Source: Buxus sempervirens (taxonomy: Eukaryota; Streptophyta; Magnoliopsida; Buxales; Buxaceae). Taken from it: a stretch of 64,000 nt of DNA. Location: positions 4,226,001 to 4,290,000 of the forward strand of contig OX387182.1 in the NCBI GenBank assembly GCA_947561395.2. The letters are read 5' to 3'. Under the pieces are notes generated by a model. The model was not told the origin of the DNA. It made no database searches and saw only the letters and a list, made by a program, of their open reading frames with translations. The number at the start of each line of letters is the position of its first letter. The stretch's first letter is position 1. Both the position numbers and the translations under genes were made by a program. Of the stretch, positions 10,324-21,296 are shown piece after piece.

Positions 10324-11650
10324 TTGTGGATTTAAGCCTATTTGTGTATATTCATGCTTTTTATTCACTTTTGAATGCTTGCTATTTTGCTTATTTTGTG
10401 AATATTGTTGTATCTTAAATCTGAATGGGATTTTTAAAATTTTTCATGGATAAGGGCATGGTCATGTTGCTTGATTTGGTTTAAGGGAAAAACCCACATT
10501 GTTATATGACTTTTGCTATATTATGTGTTAGCATGGGTTTTGGGGTTAGAATGCCATGAAAAATATACAATGTTGGAAATCTGGAAATTTCAGGTTTGTC
10601 TTGGGTATTCAAGCATGTTTCCCATGAATAAAGTTTTTTTTGTGCTTAATGTGTGCTTTATGCCATGCTTGGGATTTTGGGGTATAAGGGATGCACTTCT
10701 GAGCATGAAAAATCTGGAAATTTTAATGTATTTTGGGGAGATCTCAAGCATATTTTACCTCATTGTAACACTTTTGAACCATGTCAAGTAGTGCTAAAAT
10801 TTTAGGCTCCAATTTGGGTAGAAATGGTACACTTTGAGCATGAAAAAGAGCATGAAATCTGGAATTTTAGGAATGCTTTTGGGATTTCAAGCATGCTTCC
10901 ATGGTTTAATTGTGGTTTGTACAAATAACATGTTTTGTATACCACTTTTTGGGCATGTAATATTTTTGTGCATATTCGGTGCTTGCTTGCTTGTATTTAG
11001 CTTCATTATCTTTGTCATTTGTACCTTGGCTTGAAATTGAATGCATGGCTACGGAAAAGAGTGGCAAGGGGCTGGGACGTTGTGAATGTTACCACAATTT
11101 AAAATTGCACTTGAGCACTTGAAACAATTTGCACAGCCTACCCTTTTACCTATTAGGAAGTTGAACCATGAATGTGTGTAGCTTGGCGCACCGAGGTCGT
11201 GACTTCGGAAAGCGAAAGTGAAAATATTTACCTTAGAATTTGGGTCAATGATGTGATGACAATGGGATCTGTGATTCGTTTCCGGGCATCACTAGACTTG
11301 AGTTCTAAGTTGCCAATTAAGCCAAAACCCAAAAACCATACTCTTGAAGGTGGAGAAACACGTTTTCAGCTAAAAGCACACAATTGCGTCTGGGGAATTG
11401 GGTGTAAATGTGGGAAGGCCGTTTGCATGTTTTACAGGCCAAGGTATAATGTGAATACCATATTGAATGAAGGTAATACAAGGTGGCAAGGTAAAGCCAT
11501 GTTCTTTTCCTAAATTTGGGGAATTTTGCAAGTATGATGTCCAAGCCCAATTTGGGGCAAGTTTTGAAGGTCCAATTAAGGTGAACATCAAGTGGGAATG
11601 AAAAAAAACTAATCGGGTGAAAAAATGAGTCAGAAAGGGCCATTTCGGCA

Positions 11651-11792
11651 ATAACCGGCAACTCAGGCCGGTTAATAACAACTCTGTTCATATCCGGTAT
11701 ATATTTCCTGATACAAAGGTATATGCGTGCATCCGGTTATGGTGACCGGATACAATAAGGCATATCCTTATCCGGTATGGTATACCGGATAC
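11651..11792. repeat. Array of four palindromes, 39-bp pitch (leader)
   Basis: Units start at 11651, 11690, 11729 and 11768, exactly 39 bp apart, with the same 25-bp design as the LTR arrays (last unit TTATCCGGT...ACCGGATAC). The first unit is more diverged but keeps the AACTCAG centre of the arrays at 1550 and 23138. No TATA box is obvious downstream of this array. Confidence 0.9.
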
Positions 11793-12086
11793 ATTCAAAA
11801 AATGCACAAATTGGCTTGTCAGCCCAAATTTTCAAAATAAAATACCTAAAACACTATGTATAACCCTTAGGCACCCCAAAGAAAATATTAAAATGTCAAA
11901 AAATAAATAAATAAAAAAAATAATAAAAAAAAATATTCTTGTAGGATTAAACCTAAGGTTGAATCTTAAAGAATGAAAGAATGAGCTAAGGTGTCATATT
12001 TTTTGACATTAATTCAATTCAAACATGTGTCAATCAAGCTTCAGAACTTGAAAATCTTCTAAAATGCATCAAATTTCAAAAAAATA

Positions 12087-12880
12087 AAACCCTTGATTGG
12101 TCTCCTTTTTACCAATCAAGTCAAAAAAAATTGGGACCCTTGGAAGCCCTAGAATATTCCATAAAAAACCCTTGATTGGTCTCCTTTTTACCAATCAAGT
12201 CAAAAAAAGTGGGACCTCTGGAAGCCCTAGAATATTCCATGAACCCTTGATTGGTCTCCTTTTTACCAATCAAATCAAATCAAAAATTGGGACCCTTGGA
12301 AGCCCTAGAATATTCCATAAAAAACCCTTGATTGGTCTCCTTTTTACCAATCAAGTCAAAAAAAGTGGGACCTCTGGAAGCCCTAGAATATTCCATGAAC
12401 TCTTGATTGGTCTCCTTTTTACCAATCAAATCAAATCAAAAATTGGGACCCTTGGAAGCCCTAGAATATTCCATAAAAAACCCTTGATTGGTCTCCTTTT
12501 TACCAATCAAGTCAAAAAAAAGTGGGACCTCTGGAAGCCCTAGAATATTCCATGAACCCTTGATTGGTCTCCTTTTTACCAATCAAATCAAATCAAAAAT
12601 TGGGACCCTTGGAAGCCCTAGAATATTCCATAAAAATAAAAAAAAACCCTTGATTGGTCTCCTTTTTACCAATTAAGTCAAAAAAAAGTAGGACCTCTGG
12701 AAGCCCTAGAATATTCCATGAACCCTTGATTGGTCTCCTTTTTACCAATCAAATCAAATCAAAAATGGGGACCCTTGGAAGCCCTAGAATATTCCATGAA
12801 AACCTTGGTTGGTTATTTTTATCAATCAAATAAAAAAAAATTTCTTTTGGGACCCTTGGAAGCCCTAGAATATTCCAACA
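12087..12880 (+). repeat. Leader minisatellite of about ten hairpin units
   Basis: About ten tandem units of 73-82 bp. Each begins with a perfect stem CTTGATTGGT ... ACCAATCAAG around CTCCTTTTT and ends GGAAGCCCTAGAATATTCCAT. Two subtypes alternate (TTGGGACCCTTGG and GTGGGACCTCTGG), giving a higher-order period of about 155 bp. The last unit is degenerate. Reading frames running through it are by-products of the repeat. Confidence 0.9.
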
Positions 12881-13067
12881 CAAAATCAAAACAAAAAAAA
12901 ACAAAAAAAAATTTTGGACTGGTGTTCACCTGACCTATCTGTCTACATTTATAGGGGTGTGTTTCAAATTAAATGGAAGCTGACTTGTGTCTTTGTTTTT
13001 CCTACATCAGGTACATTTACACTTATTTGCAATCATTGCTCCCGTGACTAGATCCAAAGCAAGAACA

Positions 13068-14801
13068 ATGAATACTGAAGAGAACCAAGCCCAAGCTACT
13101 GTCCCTGCTCAGGACTTTACTCAGCTGCAAGAGCAAGTGGCCGGTCTGGCCAAAATGCTGGGAGACTTACTGGCGGCTCAGGCCCAGCAGGCCCAAGCCC
13201 AGAACCAGGCATCTACTTCCCATCAGGCACCACCACCTCAGGCCTACATTCCGCCTCCGGCTCAGCCCATGCCTGAGCCCATTTCTGAACCAGTCCCTGA
13301 ACCCATTCTGATCAGGGAAAATACAGCGGAGTCGGAGAAAGAGCTGGAAAAAGAAAAGGCCCGAAATGAGATGGAAAAGAAAATGCTGCTCAGGATAGAG
13401 AGGATCCAGGCAGAGCTGAAGGAAGTGAAGGGGGGAGGCAGCCATGCAGGAACCACCTTCGAAGACCTGTGCATGTACCCGGACGTCTGTTTACCGGCTA
13501 AGTTCAGGTGCCCGGACTTCGATAAATTTGATGGCACGGGCTGCCCATTGAGCCATCTCAAATTATACTGCGGGGCCCTGTGCCAATTTGGCCGGGATGA
13601 TGGCATACTGATCCAGCTCTTCCAGAGGAGTCTGACCGGGTCAGCCCTTCGGTGGTTCGCTACAGTGGACCATGGAAGGATCAGGAGGTGGAAGGACCTA
13701 GCTGACGCTTTCTTGGACCAGTACAAGTTCAACTCGGAGATCGGGCCGGACCGGTATGACATGATGAGGATGACCAAGGGGAAAGATGAACCGGTACGGC
13801 AGTACGCCAAGAGATGGAGAGAGGCCGCCTCCCAGGTCAGGCCACCTATGCAAGAGCTGGAGATGATCTCCACATTTATGGGCACACTGGGGCAGCCTTT
13901 TTACAACCATCTGGTGGGTCAGATCACCACCAACTTTGCAGCCCTAGTGCAGGTGGCGGACCGGATCGAGGAAGGGGTCAGGTCAGGAAGGCTGATAGAC
14001 TACTCTACTCTGACTGGGCAGTCTGATTCCTCGGCCTCCATGGCCCAAAAGAAGGGAACTGGGTTCAAGAAGACAGGGGCCCGAAAAGAAGGAGAGGTGA
14101 ACCTGGTCCAGGCTCCTCTAGCCAAGAAGCCACTGCACATCAACATCTCTGTACCCCAGCAACCCCAGCAGGCTCAACAGGCCCAGCAGTCTTATCAGAG
14201 CCCGCAGAATGTCAATTTCACTCCCTCTGTACCAGCAAACCCAAGGAGGACCTTTACCAGGGAGGAAAGAGAGGCCTGGTTAGCCAACAGAAAGAACCGG
14301 GTTCTCACCCCTCTACCCATATCTCTTTCCCAACTATTGCCAACCCTGCTAAAGGATGAATACTTGACTCTGAAAGAGCCCAACCCGAATGCCACCAGGG
14401 GGAGAAATTTTGACACGTCGGTCACCTGTGATTTCCACATGGGTGTACCGGGGCATTCTACTGATAACTGCTGGGTATTGAAGCATGCAGTCCAGGATTT
14501 GTTGGACCAGAAGGCCTTGGTGTTCAACACTGCTGCACCGGCCCCGTCTGGGAATGATATTGGGCAGAACCCTCTGCCTTACCACAATGGGGCAGGCCCA
14601 TCTAACTCCATCACAGCCATATCCACCACGAGAAGGGCCTTTGACCCATCACAGCTCATAGCTCCCGTGGGGACCACGGTCCAGGTCCGATTCTTCCAAG
14701 AAGAGGAAGAGGAGGAGATAAACATGGTCTCCCAAAAAAATAATCTTGCTGCTGAGGACATAAGCTCCTCCTTAAACCGGGTCTCTTCTCTGATGGCCTA
14801 G
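13068..14801 (+). CDS. gag: Gag polyprotein (Tat-type)
   Basis: Structural protein of the retrotransposon particle. The start is placed at Met 13068 (MNTEENQAQA); the same frame is open upstream to 12987 and includes PVTRSKART, which often follows the first Met in this family, so an upstream start lost by mutation is possible. A Gln/Pro-rich N-terminus and a Glu/Lys-rich coiled segment come first. The Ty3-type gag core follows (about 13495-14010, with LYCGALCQFGRDD, LTGSALRWF, VRQYAKRWREAA, FMGTLGQPFYNHLVGQ), then a zinc-finger-like CDFHMGVPGHSTDNC (about 14430-14470). It ends at TAG 14799-14801, in the same frame as the protease region. The TAG lies in the context GCC-TAG and could come from CAG by C-to-T change, or be read through. 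Confidence 0.88.
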   Translation: MNTEENQAQATVPAQDFTQLQEQVAGLAKMLGDLLAAQAQQAQAQNQASTSHQAPPPQAYIPPPAQPMPEPISEPVPEPILIRENTAESEKELEKEKARNEMEKKMLLRIERIQAELKEVKGGGSHAGTTFEDLCMYPDVCLPAKFRCPDFDKFDGTGCPLSHLKLYCGALCQFGRDDGILIQLFQRSLTGSALRWFATVDHGRIRRWKDLADAFLDQYKFNSEIGPDRYDMMRMTKGKDEPVRQYAKRWREAASQVRPPMQELEMISTFMGTLGQPFYNHLVGQITTNFAALVQVADRIEEGVRSGRLIDYSTLTGQSDSSASMAQKKGTGFKKTGARKEGEVNLVQAPLAKKPLHINISVPQQPQQAQQAQQSYQSPQNVNFTPSVPANPRRTFTREEREAWLANRKNRVLTPLPISLSQLLPTLLKDEYLTLKEPNPNATRGRNFDTSVTCDFHMGVPGHSTDNCWVLKHAVQDLLDQKALVFNTAAPAPSGNDIGQNPLPYHNGAGPSNSITAISTTRRAFDPSQLIAPVGTTVQVRFFQEEEEEEINMVSQKNNLAAEDISSSLNRVSSLMA

Positions 14802-16781
14802 ATAAATACTGCAAGGCCCCCATTGGTCTTCAATTGCAGTCCACCCATTTTCTCACCATCCAAGCCGTCTAAGGCTCCACTGGTCATCAATCTTGACCCC
14901 ACCACTGATTCCATCACTTCTTCTGTCCCCACAAATTCCAAACTTCAACCCTTGGTTGTAAATGTGCAGCCAGCCCATGCTATCCCTAAACCGGCCCCTA
15001 CATCCCGGTCCAGACTCCAGCCATTAGTGGTAAACATCCCTAAATTAGCCTATTCAGAGGCCGCTGTACCATGGAACTACAGCGAGGGAATCACGGCTAC
15101 GGTTCCAATGGTCAAGGACCAGAACCAGGAGGAGGTGAACCTCATGACGAGGTCAGGGAGATGTGCAGGGGGTGAGGAGAAAGAAAAAGAGACAGAAGTA
15201 GAGAAAGAGAAAAAAGAGAATGAAGAAAAAAGAAAACAGAAGGGAAAAAATAAAGTGGGAGAAGACACCCCCCAGGGTGCAGAAAATGAGGCAGCCGACC
15301 TCATAAAAATAATAAAGAAAAGTGAATTTAATCTTGTGGATCAGCTGAACAAGGTCCCGGCCCAGATTTCAATACTGGGCCTTTTGCTGAATTCTGAAAA
15401 GCATAGGGATGCATTGTTAAGGGTGCTACAGAGTGCACACGTATCCCAGACTATTGATCCGGACCAGCTTGGTAAAATGGTTGGTCAAATCTTGTCACAT
15501 AATGTGATAAGTTTCTCAGAGGGTGAGATCAGCCCAGGTGGGTGTTATCATGTGGACCCTTTGCACATCACTGTGCTTTGTAAGGGCTGCATGGTTGCAC
15601 GGGTTTTAATTGACAACGGGTCAGCGTTAAACGTTTGCCCGTTAATCACTTTTACCAAGCTGGGTCTGGACCAGTCAAGGATCAAACAAAATGGGCGGAT
15701 AGTTAGGGCTTTTGATAGCTCCAAGACTCACTCCCTAGGGGAGATTGAACTGCCGGTCACAATTGGGCCGAATATCTTTAACATCACATTTGAGGTGATG
15801 GACATACCCGCAGCCTTCAATCTGCTCCTAGGGAGGCCGTGGATACATTCAGCTAGGGCAATACCATCCACGCTCCACCAAAGGGTGAAATACATAAGAG
15901 GGCAAAGGGTGATAACAGTCCTAGCCGAAAGCTTGGTGCCGCCCATTGTGTCACCTGATGTACCCTTGATCAATGTGGACCTAACTGTCGACAAGATTGC
16001 ATTCCACTCATTCCAATTTGAGGCGGTAAATTACATACCTGGGGGGTGTGAGAAAAAGAAGGAAAAGGGGACCACTGCAGAAAAGATGGTCAAGAAAGTG
16101 ATGGAGAAATACCACTTTCACCCAGGGAAAGGCCTGGGGATCAATCTGCAGGGGATGGTGGAGCCAATCACGGCTAAGAAACTGATCCCCAAGGTAGGGT
16201 TGGGCTTCAAGCCCAGAGGTTGGAGAAGAATGAAATATGAAGAAGGGGAGAGCAGAACCAAAGGGAAACTCCCTCATCTGAGGGTGAACTTTCCGAAACC
16301 CTCCTATATAATCCAAATTTCTCCTCCCATGGACCAGTCCAAGCCTCCATACCACAACCTTAACCCATTTCAAAAGCCTTTAGTTTCGGCCCTACAACCC
16401 TATAACCCATCTCCAATACTGGGAGCAACAGATGGGCCTGGGCCACAGTCCGAGCAGCAGGTGGACTTTTCTGAGGATGTTGGTGCATTCTTCGCCATGA
16501 TTGAGGGCGAAAAGACAGGTGCAGACATGGACCTGCCATTCATTGACTGGGCCGCAGTAAAGATTCCAGAGGAGGTTACTTCTGGACTGAGCCCCGTAGC
16601 AGAAAAGGGCAGTACCCACCCGGTGATGATGGCATCGGATGCTGGGCTTGAGGAGCGGGCTTTCCCTATTTCCCCTGCTCCCCAAAATTTTGTACTGAAC
16701 AATTGGGAGGAAACTCCCCTTACCTTTGAAGCAGCGTTAGTTCGGCAAACTGACGCGGCTTCCAAAAAAAAACTCCAATAG
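14802..16781 (+). CDS. Protease and G-patch region of Gag-Pro
   Basis: Same frame as gag, separated by a single TAG, and open to TAG 16779-16781. A Pro-rich linker and a highly charged Glu/Lys segment come first. The aspartic protease has its active-site motif LIDNGSALNVCP at about 15606-15641 and LLLGRPWIHS near 15820. A G-patch-like motif follows (GKGLGINLQG ... VGLGFKP, about 16120-16220), common in Tat elements. The protease would cut Gag-Pol. The frame ends just after a run of nine A (16764-16772), where the RT frame (-1) takes over. It has no start of its own, so expression depends on readthrough or on a stop-free parental copy. Confidence 0.85.
   Translation: MNTARPPLVFNCSPPIFSPSKPSKAPLVINLDPTTDSITSSVPTNSKLQPLVVNVQPAHAIPKPAPTSRSRLQPLVVNIPKLAYSEAAVPWNYSEGITATVPMVKDQNQEEVNLMTRSGRCAGGEEKEKETEVEKEKKENEEKRKQKGKNKVGEDTPQGAENEAADLIKIIKKSEFNLVDQLNKVPAQISILGLLLNSEKHRDALLRVLQSAHVSQTIDPDQLGKMVGQILSHNVISFSEGEISPGGCYHVDPLHITVLCKGCMVARVLIDNGSALNVCPLITFTKLGLDQSRIKQNGRIVRAFDSSKTHSLGEIELPVTIGPNIFNITFEVMDIPAAFNLLLGRPWIHSARAIPSTLHQRVKYIRGQRVITVLAESLVPPIVSPDVPLINVDLTVDKIAFHSFQFEAVNYIPGGCEKKKEKGTTAEKMVKKVMEKYHFHPGKGLGINLQGMVEPITAKKLIPKVGLGFKPRGWRRMKYEEGESRTKGKLPHLRVNFPKPSYIIQISPPMDQSKPPYHNLNPFQKPLVSALQPYNPSPILGATDGPGPQSEQQVDFSEDVGAFFAMIEGEKTGADMDLPFIDWAAVKIPEEVTSGLSPVAEKGSTHPVMMASDAGLEERAFPISPAPQNFVLNNWEETPLTFEAALVRQTDAASKKKLQ
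16764..16772 (+). promoter_or_regulatory. A9 run at the protease/RT frame change, candidate slippery site
   Basis: Nine consecutive A lie two codons before the protease-frame stop. The RT frame is -1 relative to it and is open across this point. A -1 slip on the A run would fuse protease to RT. Loss of one A from an in-frame ancestor explains the sequence equally well. Confidence 0.45.
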
Positions 16782-19700
16782 TGGAATGCCATTTCCCTGA
16801 AGGTTCTAATGGGCCTTCGTCTTCAGGGGAATTATGTTTAGAAGGCCCACAAAAAACTCAAAAAGATTTTTCTATTTTTTCTAGAAAATTTAATTTTTTC
16901 AAAAAGGTCCACACCACTTATGAACCATATAATCAGACCGAATTGGACCAGGTTGAATATGACTTCGACCTTGAGCTTGACTTTGACCTCATGGGGGTCG
17001 AAGAAGAGACCGAGGTCGAAGAAGAAGACGTTCCAAAAGAAATTGAATACCAATTGGAACGTCATGAAAAGGGGGTCCAACCTAATATTGAGGAGACCAT
17101 ATCCATAAATCTTGGGACCAAAGATGACCCAAAAATTGTAAAAATCGGGTCATGCTTGTCTGATGTGCAGAAAAATGAAATGTCACAATTCTTGGCAGAC
17201 TACAAAGATGTGTTCGCTTGGTCATATCGGGACATGCCGGGGTTGGACACTGACATGGTGGTGCACAAGTTGCCAATTTTGCCAGGGGTTAAGCCGATTA
17301 AGCAGAAGCTGAGAAGATTGAAGCAGGAATGGACCTTGAAGGTCAAGGACGAAGTGGTCAAACAATTTCAAGCCGGATTTTTGGCAGTCTCTACGTACCC
17401 TGAGTGGCTCGTAAACATAGTGCCGGTACCCAAGAAGGACGGGAAAGTCCGAATGTGTGTGGACTATAGAGACTTGAACAAGGCAAGCCAAAGGACGATT
17501 TTCCGCTTCCACACATCGACATTCTGGTCGATAATACTGCGGTACATAGTCTGTTTTCTTTCATGGATGGCTTCTCAGGATATAATCAGATCAAGATGGC
17601 TAAGGAGGATCAAGAGAAAACGGCATTTATCACACCTTGGGGCACATTCCACTACACAGTCATGCCATTTGGGCTTAAAAACGCTGGGGCAACATACCAG
17701 CGGGCCATGACTGCACTATTTCATGACATGATCCATAAGGAGATGGAGGTCTACGTGGATGATATGATTGCCAAATCATGCAAAGAGGAGGACCACTTGA
17801 TCAATCTGAAGAAAGTGTTTGATCGGCTCAGGAAGTATAGTCTACGGCTTAACCCGGCTAAATGCGTCTTTGGGGCTACATCAGGGAAGTTACTGGGGTT
17901 CATAGTGAGCCGAAGAGGAATTGAAATTGACCCGGCAAAAGCCAAGGCCATAATTGAAATGCCAGCACCCAGAACCGAGAAGGAGGTTCGTGGTTTTCTC
18001 GGGAGGATTCAATACATAAGCCGGTTCATAGCACAGCTCACTGCTATCTGTGAACCGATTTTCAAGCTTCTAAGGAAGGATAACCCGACGGTCTGGAATG
18101 AGGACTGCCAGCAGGCATTTGACACAATAAAGAGGTATTTGCTGAACCCACCTGTGCTAGTGCCACCAACTCCAGGAAGACCGCTGATCCTGTACTTATC
18201 AGTGTTGGAAACATCAATGGGATGTGTCTTGGGGCAGCATGATGAGACTGGTAGAAAAGAAAGGGCAATTTACTATCTGAGTAAAAAATTCACAGAATAT
18301 GAAGCTAAGTACTCATCATTGGAGAAGACTTGCTGCGCTCTAGTGTGGGCCACTCAGAGGCTAAGGCATTATTTCCTTAGTCACTCCACACTATTGATAT
18401 CCCGGATGGACCCGCTGAAGTATTTATTTGAGAAACCGGCACTGACTGGCAGAACGGCTAAGTGGCAACTACTACTGTCCGAATTTGACCTCACATACAT
18501 CACCCAGAAGGCAATCAAGGGTCAAGCCATAGCTGATCACCTGGCTGCACATCCTCTGCCAGAATATCAACCCTTGAAGACCAACTTCCCAGATGAGGCA
18601 ATTCTATACACTGAAGAGGAGGACAGTGAGAGTTCTTGGCAGATGTTCTTTGATGGGGCCGCCAACATGAATGGGAACGGAATAGGGGCAGTTTTGGTTA
18701 AACCAGATGGGTCACACATCCCGATTGCAGTAAAGCTGAGATTCCAGTGCACCAATAACATAGCAGAATATGAGGCATGCATAATTGGATTGCAAGCAGC
18801 CATGGATCATGGAGTAGAGGAACTTGACGTATACGGGGATTCGAGTCTTATCATCTTCCAAACAACTGGTGAGTGGAAAACCAAGGATCACAAATTGATC
18901 CCCTATCACCAGTATTTGGAAGAAATAAGCACAAATTTCACTCGAATTTCCTTCAACTATATGCCAAGGGCCAAGGATCAGTTTGCGGATGCTCTAGCAA
19001 CCTTGGCTTCAATGGTCAGCATATCAGAAGGAGTAGACATCAGACCACTGGAAATTGAGGTCCGAGATGAACCGGCTTACTGTCTCGTTCTAGAGGGAGC
19101 ATCAGAAGAAGAAACACCATGGTTTCAAGATATCAAAAATTTCTTGAACAATAGGAGTTTGCCAGAGAATGCCACTGCTACTGAGAAGAGGACAATACAG
19201 AGATTGGCTGGTCAATTTCTGCTAAGTGGTGGACATGTGTACAAGAGGTCACATAACGACATTCTGCTAAGATGTGTTGCCAAGGCTGAATCGGAAAGGC
19301 TGATTGAGACTGTACATGGAGGAGTCTGTGGGCCCCATATGAGTGGACACATGCTAGCTAAGAAGATCCTGAGGCTGGGATACTATTGGACCACCATGGA
19401 GCATGATTGCTGTATACATGTCAGGAGGTGCCACCAATGTCAGATATATGCAGATAATAAGCATGCACCCCCAGGTGAGCTGCACAACATGACATCACCC
19501 TGGCCCTTCTCTATGTGGGGCATAGATGTTATTGGCATGATCTCACCTAAGGCATCGAACGGACACAGATTCATCCTGGTGGCGATTGACTATTTCACTA
19601 AATGGGTAGAAGCAGCATCATATGCAAATATCACAAGCAACCATGTTATCAAATTTTTGAAGCACAACATTATTTGTCGCTATGGACTGCCAAGTGTCAT

Positions 19701-20367
19701 AGTATCCGACAATGCTTCAAATATTAAGAACAAGGACATGAAGAAAATGTGTGAGCAGTTTCAGATCACCCATTATAAGTCAGCTCCGTACAGGCCAAAG
19801 ATGAATGGGGCAGTGGAAGCAGCAAACAAGAATATAAAGAAAATCATTCAGAAGATGGTAGTAAGTTACAAAGATTGGCATGAAATGCTACCACTTGCTC
19901 TACATGCCTACAGAACCTCGATCCGGACTTCAACTGGGGCAACCCCATACTCCCTAGTCTATGGGATGGAAGCAGTCTTGCCCGTGGAAGTAGAAATCCC
20001 GTCACTCCGAGTGCTCATGGAAGCAGAACTAAAAGAAGCCGAATGGGTCCAGTCGAGACATGATCAACTCAACCTAATAGAAGAAAAGCGGTTGAAAGCG
20101 CTTTGCCATGGACAGTTGTACCAGAAGAGAATGGCCCGGGCTTACAATAAGAAAGTGAGGCCCAGAACTTTCCAAGAAGGAAACTTAGTGCTAAAGAAAA
20201 TTCTACCATTTTTGGAAGACCCCCGTGGTAAGTTCAAGCCCAATTGGGAAGGCCCATATGTCGTCAAGAAAGTCCTATCAGGGGGAGCACTCATCTTAGC
20301 AAAAATGGATGGGTCAGATTTTCCTGAGCCCATTAACTCTGATGCGGTAAAAAGGTATTTCCCTTGA
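16773..20367 (+). pseudogene. pol: Pol: RT, dual RNase H, integrase, broken by a 1-bp deletion
   Basis: Pol copies the RNA to DNA and inserts it. After an acidic linker, RT begins around 17290 (PIKQKLRRLKQEW, VPKKDGKVRMCVDYRDLNKAS). One base is missing at about 17488 and the frame shifts; the rest is open from about 17490 to 20367. The RT catalytic motif is YVDDM near 17752. A first RNase H-like segment (ILYLSVLETSMG, about 18187) is followed by a second (FFDGAANMNG near 18647, EYEA, GDSSL, ADALA near 18987), the dual arrangement of the Tat lineage. Integrase has an HHCC finger (about 19315-19440), a DDE core (GIDVIG, SDNASN, GAVEAANK) and a C-terminal NWEGPYVV segment. All catalytic residues I looked for are present; the single deletion is the main lesion. 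Confidence 0.92.
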
Positions 20368-21296
20368 GTGAATATTTCTAGGAAAGGATCCGAGGCCATT
20401 TTTCTTTATTTCCTTCAAAATTCAAATCCCTAGTCTAGCCAAGTTGAGCCGGTTCGTTTCGTTGATAAACCCAAACCGGATTTACAGTCTTAAATTGGGG
20501 CAAAAACAAATTGGGGCAAAGTAAGGAAAGAAAAAGAAAAAGAGAGGAAAAGCAATGGAAATGGCAAATGAAAGCCAAGTGTGAAAAAAGATGCAAAAAA
20601 TGCAATTTGGGGAAAAAGGGTTAAATTCATCATGACTGTAAGTCTGGTTGACCTATTTCCATACTTGGAAAATTTTGGGCCTTTGATACCCTTTCTTTCA
20701 TAAACTGAGCCTAGCCTTTGTTTCGTCCAATTTTTAAGCCCTTGGTGATCTTAGCTTGTTCATTCAAATATCAGAGTAAGATGGGTGATGACGGAATGCA
20801 GGAGCCGGCCCTAGTGAAAACCGTAACTGGCGCTAGGGGCAATATTGGCAAAAAGGCAAAAAGAAAAAATAAGAAAAATGAAAGAAAATCAGAGATTGAG
20901 TTGATCATGGGGATCTGAGCCTTAAGAAAAGTTGGCATGAGCAGAATGGGGCAGTTTTGGCAGTTGGGGATGACTCTAAAAGTCCTAAGATGGACGGTTC
21001 TGATCCCTCAATATTTTCTGGACTACCCTTTTCATTATTTAACCTGGTTTTAATTCCTTTAATTATAGGCGATTAAGTGCATGGACCAAATTTCAAAAAA
21101 AAAATATAAAAAGGAAAAATTATACTTTGGCCAGTGATGATAAATCAAATACTTTTCATAAAACCTTTGTTTTTACAAGCATCTGAGCATTCTGAGGCCA
21201 ATAATATAAAAACTTTATTTTGAATTAAATCCTTTGTATTTCCACTATTGGAGTTCAATTTTGTACAAAGGTATGGAAAATGTGCAGGAAATAAAG
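20368..21296. other. Interval between pol and the antisense genes
   Basis: A 930-bp spacer between the convergent 3' ends of pol and antisense gene 2. It contains AAATTGGGGCAAA repeated near 20490-20520, as seen after integrase in related elements. Short reading frames here (such as 20718-20918) are Lys-rich and unsupported. Polyadenylation signals for both directions would be expected here; none was assigned. Confidence 0.5.

Larger units (their letters stand above)
10324..12986 (+). other. Long untranslated leader before gag
   Basis: About 2.7 kb without a convincing gene. It holds degenerate repeats around 10440-10870 (recurring AATCTGGAAATTT and CAAGCATG), a palindrome array at 11651-11792, and a hairpin minisatellite at 12087-12880. 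Short reading frames (such as 11172-11513) have no recognisable domain. Ogre elements may carry an extra ORF here; I see none. Confidence 0.7.

Noticed and set aside
11172-11513. 113-codon frame in the leader as an Ogre-like ORF1
   Set aside because: No similarity to a known domain, and the frame is no longer than expected by chance in this region.
12097-12933. Repetitive reading frames through the leader minisatellite
   Set aside because: Unit lengths are not constant multiples of three, and the frames are fragments created by the repeat.
13262-13885. Long minus-strand frame opposite gag, and similar ones opposite protease and pol
   Set aside because: Shadows of the sense coding region with no domain or start context.
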